The position numbers were made by a program, and so were the translations under genes. Positions 59,613 to 64,000 of a stretch of DNA of 64,000 nucleotides are shown here, piece after piece; position 1 is the stretch's first letter, and each line of letters opens with the position of its first letter. Source of the DNA: Austropuccinia psidii (taxonomy: Eukaryota > Basidiomycota > Pucciniomycetes > Pucciniales > Sphaerophragmiaceae); the NCBI GenBank assembly GCA_023105745.1, contig JALGQZ010000013.1:27018105-27082104 (forward strand), written 5' to 3'. A model generated the notes under the pieces. The model worked only from the letters and a program-made list of their open reading frames with translations. It had not been told where the DNA came from and ran no database searches.

Positions 59613-60106
59613 TGGACGCCCAGATGTGGTTTCAAAACCACATCTGGGCCCAATACAGGCTATACAGGCTGTTTGCAAACCGAAAGCCAGTACTAGAAAG
59701 TGAAAAAATCTTCACTTCCTCTACATGGAAAGGTCTAGCACCCTTTCCACCCATTTCAGGATAAAAAGGAGGCTTTTCACAGCCAGAATAGTTTTCCTCA
59801 TCCTGCTCTTGAATAACCTACGTAGTAAACTGTCAAAAACAGTTTTACTCTTGATTAATAATCAGGTATACTCTTAAATTAAAGTATTGTAGTCTTTATT
59901 ATTGTAACCCAACAGGTAAAGCTGCACCCAGGGCTTTCAACAGCGCTCACCATCACTATATCCATTATAGTAAAGCCCTTATATTTTAAATTAAATCCAT
60001 CTTTAACCCTTATAAATCTTTTTTAAAAACTATTTTCCACGTGTCACAGTCATAGTTTTAGTTGTAAATAGCTTTATTACCACTTCAACATAGACTCATC
60101 CTGACA
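59613..60106 (+). mobile_element. 5' LTR of element G
   Basis: This is a short LTR of about 494 bp, ending CATCCTGACA at 60106 before TTTTGGGGGCCTGGCCGTG. The start is taken at TGGACGCCC, where similarity to D-family pol stops, but could be a few bases off. A perfect 14-bp hairpin lies at its very start (59619-59648) and a TATA-like GATAAAAAGG at about 59760. The partner LTR is outside the window. Confidence 0.7.
59619..59648. repeat. Perfect inverted repeat at the edge of the G LTR
   Basis: CCCAGATGTGGTTT at 59619-59632 and its exact reverse complement at 59635-59648 are separated by the two bases CA. Confidence 0.9.
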
Positions 60107-60671
60107 TTTTGGGGGCCTGGCCGTGTTTTAAACTTTTTTGGACCTTATAAGTAAGTTTTTTCTCTTATTTTCTATTTTCTGACAATTGTTTTATATTTTT
60201 TAGGCGTATTTACTTTTAAAATATATATTTTACTTTATTACTCATATTATAGGAGTACTTACCACGTGGTTAATACCCACTGAAATCTTTATTTTTGGCG
60301 TGTTTACATATAAAACACTTAAGCCATCAATAAGTCCTGTATTCTTGATTGAATAAGGACACCTCTGACTGAAAAACCATCAGTTGAGGCGTGGTTAAGT
60401 GTATTGTTAACTGAATTACACTTATACAGAGACACGTATTCAGATTACACTTGAAAACCACAAGTGTATCTGTGGGATACTGGCACACAAACAGTGTGAC
60501 AGGGTACCAAAAGCTGTAATTCTGACGTGGAATCGTTGATTCAATTACACTGTCATTATACAGGGAATATTGTAGTAACATACAAGCCCAGAGGCCATTC
60601 TTAGACATGAAAAACCAGCCTTTTAAGAAGTCTTAACTGACATAAGCCCTCTTTTTTCCTGTTTGATTCAG
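60107..60671 (+). other. Primer-binding region and first intron of element G
   Basis: The candidate primer site TGGGGGCCTGGCCG starts at 60110. A consensus splice donor follows, TTATAA|GTAAGT (donor at 60151). Then comes about 520 bp with no ORF, ending in a pyrimidine-rich acceptor TTTTTTCCTGTTTGATTCAG at 60671. The next exon begins TG, so the join would create ATG. Confidence 0.55.
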
Positions 60672-61740
60672 TGGAAGAAAACTTCATACCACTTGAGACC
60701 CAGTCACAGGCCAACACACCAGTGACACCCTTAGAACCAGAGGGCAGCAAGGGAAAGGGAAAAAGGCTTAGTGAAGGCCTCATTACAGCCAAAAGGTGGA
60801 CACCAATAGCCACTCAGAGGAGTAGAAAACCACAAAACTCTGCTTCAATACAAGGTAAACCAACCTTAACCACTTGTACAGGAAAGATTACAATTATTAA
60901 CCCAGTTGTAACTTCCAAAGGAAAACTGCCCAAGTCACCAGACAATAAATTTGTACAATGCACAGTCAAAGGTAAATACCCTAAGAACATAAAGTTTGTG
61001 ACTGCTTGCAAACACTGATATGTCCCCTGCATACCTCAGAGATCTTGGCTTCCAAAGGAACCAGCCAGAGGACAGAGAAGGATTGTCCAGAACCAGAAGA
61101 CCTGAAAGAAGACACCTTGGACACAGTGGTGGATGGCAAAACAATGAGGGAGATAATATCAACCTTGCCATTCACACTCCAATTCAACAGAAACCTCAAA
61201 CCAGAGGACTGGAAGGATATGGATCAAGTTCTTCAGATCCACCAACTCCTCAAAGACTTATTTCAATGGAGCATGGACAACAAGAGGTTCAACCTAGCAA
61301 CTCACTGGGAAGAACTTGGATCAAGTTGCCAGAAGATCTGTCTCAAAGAGATAGACTTCAAAGACCTGATGGTAATCACCAAAGGTTGGAATCCTACCAG
61401 GAAGCACCGACTCCTGGAGGCAAGGGCACAGAGGATAAGGGAGAATCAAGTCACTATCCAAGCAATAGAAGAACAATTAACCCAGACAGGGCCTACTCAG
61501 ATTCCTTCAGGTTCAGAAGGAGCAGGCCAAATCAGCTCTCCAGTGGCTCCAAACCATTCAGAAAACAACAGATCAGTGGCCAAGAGTCACCATTCTTCAC
61601 AATTCCAGGAAGTTTCCAGGAGAAGACAGGGAAACAAGGGCAAGAACAAAGCCTCCTTCAACCAGAGGAGGAAAGAGTCAGACCCCATGGTCCAGAAGCT
61701 GTTAGATTTGGTAAAAGAAGTACACAAGAACCAGAAGTAG
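60672..61740 (+). CDS. ORF2 of element G, spliced, overlapping gag in the +1 frame
   Basis: The proposed coding parts are 60672-60971 and 61040-61740. The intron 60972-61039 (68 nt) starts GTAAAT, has CACTGAT near 61014 as a possible branch site, and ends CATACCTCAG. With the A from the upstream exon the product is 333 aa. Exon 1 gives a basic N-terminus (EGSKGKGKRLSEGL). Exon 2 holds W...GSSCQKICL...DLMVITKGWNPT...LLEARAQRIRENQ, which aligns weakly with the D1 and A cores. It ends in a basic, Gln-rich tail and MVQKLLDLVKEVHKNQK. Both parts are fully open. The gag-pol ATG at 61020 is inside the intron. The function is unknown. Confidence 0.65.
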
Positions 61741-64000
61741 TTGTAAACCACTCTAGAATCAGTAGTCCTAGTAATAGAAACATTACCCCCACTCAGACTG
61801 AAAATAACATTGTCACATCTGAGAGTAACATCAACAGTGATACACTGTGGTTACAAATGTCCCAATATGCTGAACAATCTGAAAAGCAGTTTGCAGAAAT
61901 TAAAGCTAGCCAAGAGAGGATGAGACAAACTCAAGCCTCCTTGGAACAAATAGTTAAGAATCTTCAAGAAGGATATGTTCAACTGAGCAAAGCCTCTGAA
62001 GAAACCAACAAAGGACTGAATATAGTCTTTGAAGAACAACACCACAGCACAAGGGACAGGGAGTGTCTGGATCAAGACATTAACAAATTGCTTAATGCCT
62101 ACCATAGCTTGAAGCCCCAACCACAAGGCCAAGTTATGGATAATCCATATCAACCAGATGACATCAAACAAGATGCCATGTTGTTGAATAAGGCAAGATC
62201 TCCATCACAATACCAGGATGGAGATGGCATGTCTTATTCAGAGAAGGAAGCCTTGACACAGCTTCCTGAGGCCTCAAACTGGCCCAAATTCTCTGGATCA
62301 GGAGAATATAATCATATGGAACTCATAGATTATATTGATGGACTCTTCATTGATGTACCAAGCATACCAGACTACTGGATCACTGCTAGATTGAATACTG
62401 CATTTAAAGGACATGCTAGTATATGGTACACAGAAATGAAAGAAATCCATGGCAGCAGAAACTGGCCATGGTGGAAGAGTCAAATAATCCAAAAGTACAG
62501 TAATGGAACTTGGATATGGCAAAAGACCATGTCATTTGAAAATGACAAGTACTCTGTGGACAAAGATCCATATTAGTGGTGCCTTAGACAGTCTAAAAGA
62601 CTTAAAGCCATTGATCCTCAGATGAACATTCAAATGAGGAATCACAAACTTCTGAAACAGCTTCCAGGAGAGCTAGAGCATGCAGTAAAATGCAGATGCA
62701 ATAAAAATTGCACTCTAGATGACATAGCCAACACCTTACAAGACATAAGGAAGAGGACTAATATAGGGAAATTCACCCCATATAGAAGCAGCAGTTTCAA
62801 AGAGAAACAACCACTCAGGGTAGAGTTTAAAGACAAACCCAGAGAAAGAGTGGCAGAAGGGGCTAAGAAGAAGAATTCTTGCCACAATTGTGGTTCAACA
62901 GACCACTATGCCAACAACTGTCCAAAGGCAAAGAAAAAATTCTATGCTATAGAGAAAGTCCCTGAGGAAGAACCTCCAACAGAGGATTCTGATTCAGACT
63001 CTATGGGTGATGCAATCAGGGAACCATCTGAGGATGATTGAGACCCAAGAGAGGAATTTCTAGTGGAATACCAAGAGGAAACCCCACTGGAAATCCTGGA
63101 CATACATTTGGAAGCAGGCATGCCACAGGACACTGCTAATAAAAACTTGTGCAAACACACACAAGATGCACAAACATTCCTGGTTACACCAACCAAAGGA
63201 ATGGCATATATACATGGAACAGCCACAAAAAATGACTGTTTGTATTGACAATGCTCAGCATCCACTGATCATTGATAGTGGAGCACACTGCTCCATAGTG
63301 GCCAGAAACTATCTGGATACCCACTTCCCAAACCGGGAGAAAAAGCTCTTGCCCACTAAGGCAAAGAACTTTCAAAGTGCATCAGGGAAGATGAATTTCA
63401 TTGGGAAAATTATCAAAGAGATAATTATACCCCACAGGAAGGGTAATATCAGACTCAACCCAGAGCTTGTAGTGCTTAATGATGCCTATATCCAAGGGAT
63501 TTTACTGGGAACAGATTACCAGAGGATGTATGGCATAGACATTTACAACAGTAAAAATAGGCACATCACCATTGGTACTAACAAGGAAAAGAAATTTTCA
63601 CTTGACATATACCAGATATCTTCTCAAGATCCACTAGAAGAACTTCTGAAGGAATTCAGAGAGGGACAGTTTAGCACTACCCTCACCAGTAAACAAAAAC
63701 TAAGTTTACTAAAAATGCTGAGAAAGAACAGACCAGCATTTGCCATTGGTGAAGAACCATTAGGCAAGATCAAAGGCCAGGATATAGAGCTATTCCTGGA
63801 TGTGGAAAGGCCTTATCCACCCATGCTAAGGAGACCTCCTTATCCAGCAAGCCTGCAAACCAGGAAAGAAATTGAGAAACATATCAATGAGCTCCTGGAT
63901 ATGGATGTCATCAGGAAGATTGGACATAATGAAATAGTGGAAATCACCACCCCTGTCCTAATCGCCTGGCATGATGGCAAGTCTATATTGTGTGGAGATT
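61020..64000 (+). pseudogene. Gag-pol of element G, damaged, runs off the window
   Basis: ATG at 61020 opens a frame broken by TAG at 62574-62576 and TGA at 63039-63041. An extra A in the A6 run near 63230 then shifts the frame ahead of the protease. Parts seen: the overlap region 61040-61740, a coiled-coil-like stretch at about 61850-62080, the Gag core NWPWWKSQIIQKYSNG near 62465, and the zinc knuckle CHNCGSTDHYANNC at 62880-62921. The protease site IDSGAHCS is near 63273, and the RT N-terminus (RPYPPMLRRPPYPAS) near 63810. The window ends inside RT. It is a third family related to A and D at the protein level but with different LTRs. The three lesions make it inactive as read. Confidence 0.85.

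Noticed and set aside
63226..63236. Possible programmed -1 frameshift site A AAA AAT in element G
   Set aside because: A -1 slip leads directly to TGA; the protease frame needs +1. A one-base insertion is simpler.

Overview
The window is a nest of LTR retrotransposons from a large, AT-rich fungal genome. I found no host gene, tRNA, rRNA, CRISPR array or bacterial-type feature. From memory, the Gag-Pol proteins and the chromovirus-associated proteins resemble repeats of rust fungi (Pucciniales), most closely Austropuccinia psidii (myrtle rust). That assignment is recollection plus inference, not a search.

Layout. 1-8463: an old, stop-ridden Ty3/gypsy element on the minus strand ('A0'), carrying a solo LTR with a perfect 5-bp target duplication (702-2549). 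8539-30810: a decayed chromovirus on the minus strand ('B'). B carries a broken antisense ORF with a Zn2Cys6-like cysteine pattern, a solo LTR of family C (12303-14276), and a complete element of the A family (17020-27282, target duplication CTCTT). 30811-52829 and probably beyond: a minus-strand element 'C'. Its 3' LTR holds the complete element D1 (31553-41606, target duplication AAAGT), which has an uninterrupted 1968-codon gag-pol and almost identical LTRs. C's integrase region holds two decayed D-family elements, E (43558-52330) and F (52830-59612). F is cut by a third family, G (59613 to the window end).

Inferred order of insertion: A0 and B are old. C1 and A then entered B, and C landed at the edge of B. 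D1, E and F entered C, and G entered F.

Main discovery candidate: families A, D and G share a second protein, ORF2. It is read in the +1 frame over the N-terminal coding region of Gag-Pol and appears to be reached by splicing. The last intron before the shared region contains the Gag-Pol ATG, 12-14 bases before the acceptor in D/E/F, 20 bases before it in G, and about 200 bases before it in A. Unspliced RNA would therefore give Gag-Pol, and spliced RNA would give ORF2. The first coding exon of ORF2 starts, in all five copies, with TG straight after an AG acceptor, and has no upstream in-frame ATG. Upstream donors of the form A|GTRAG suggest that the ORF2 start codon itself may be assembled by splicing. 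Joined lengths come out as whole reading frames in all three families: 276 aa in D1, 237 aa in A and 333 aa in G.
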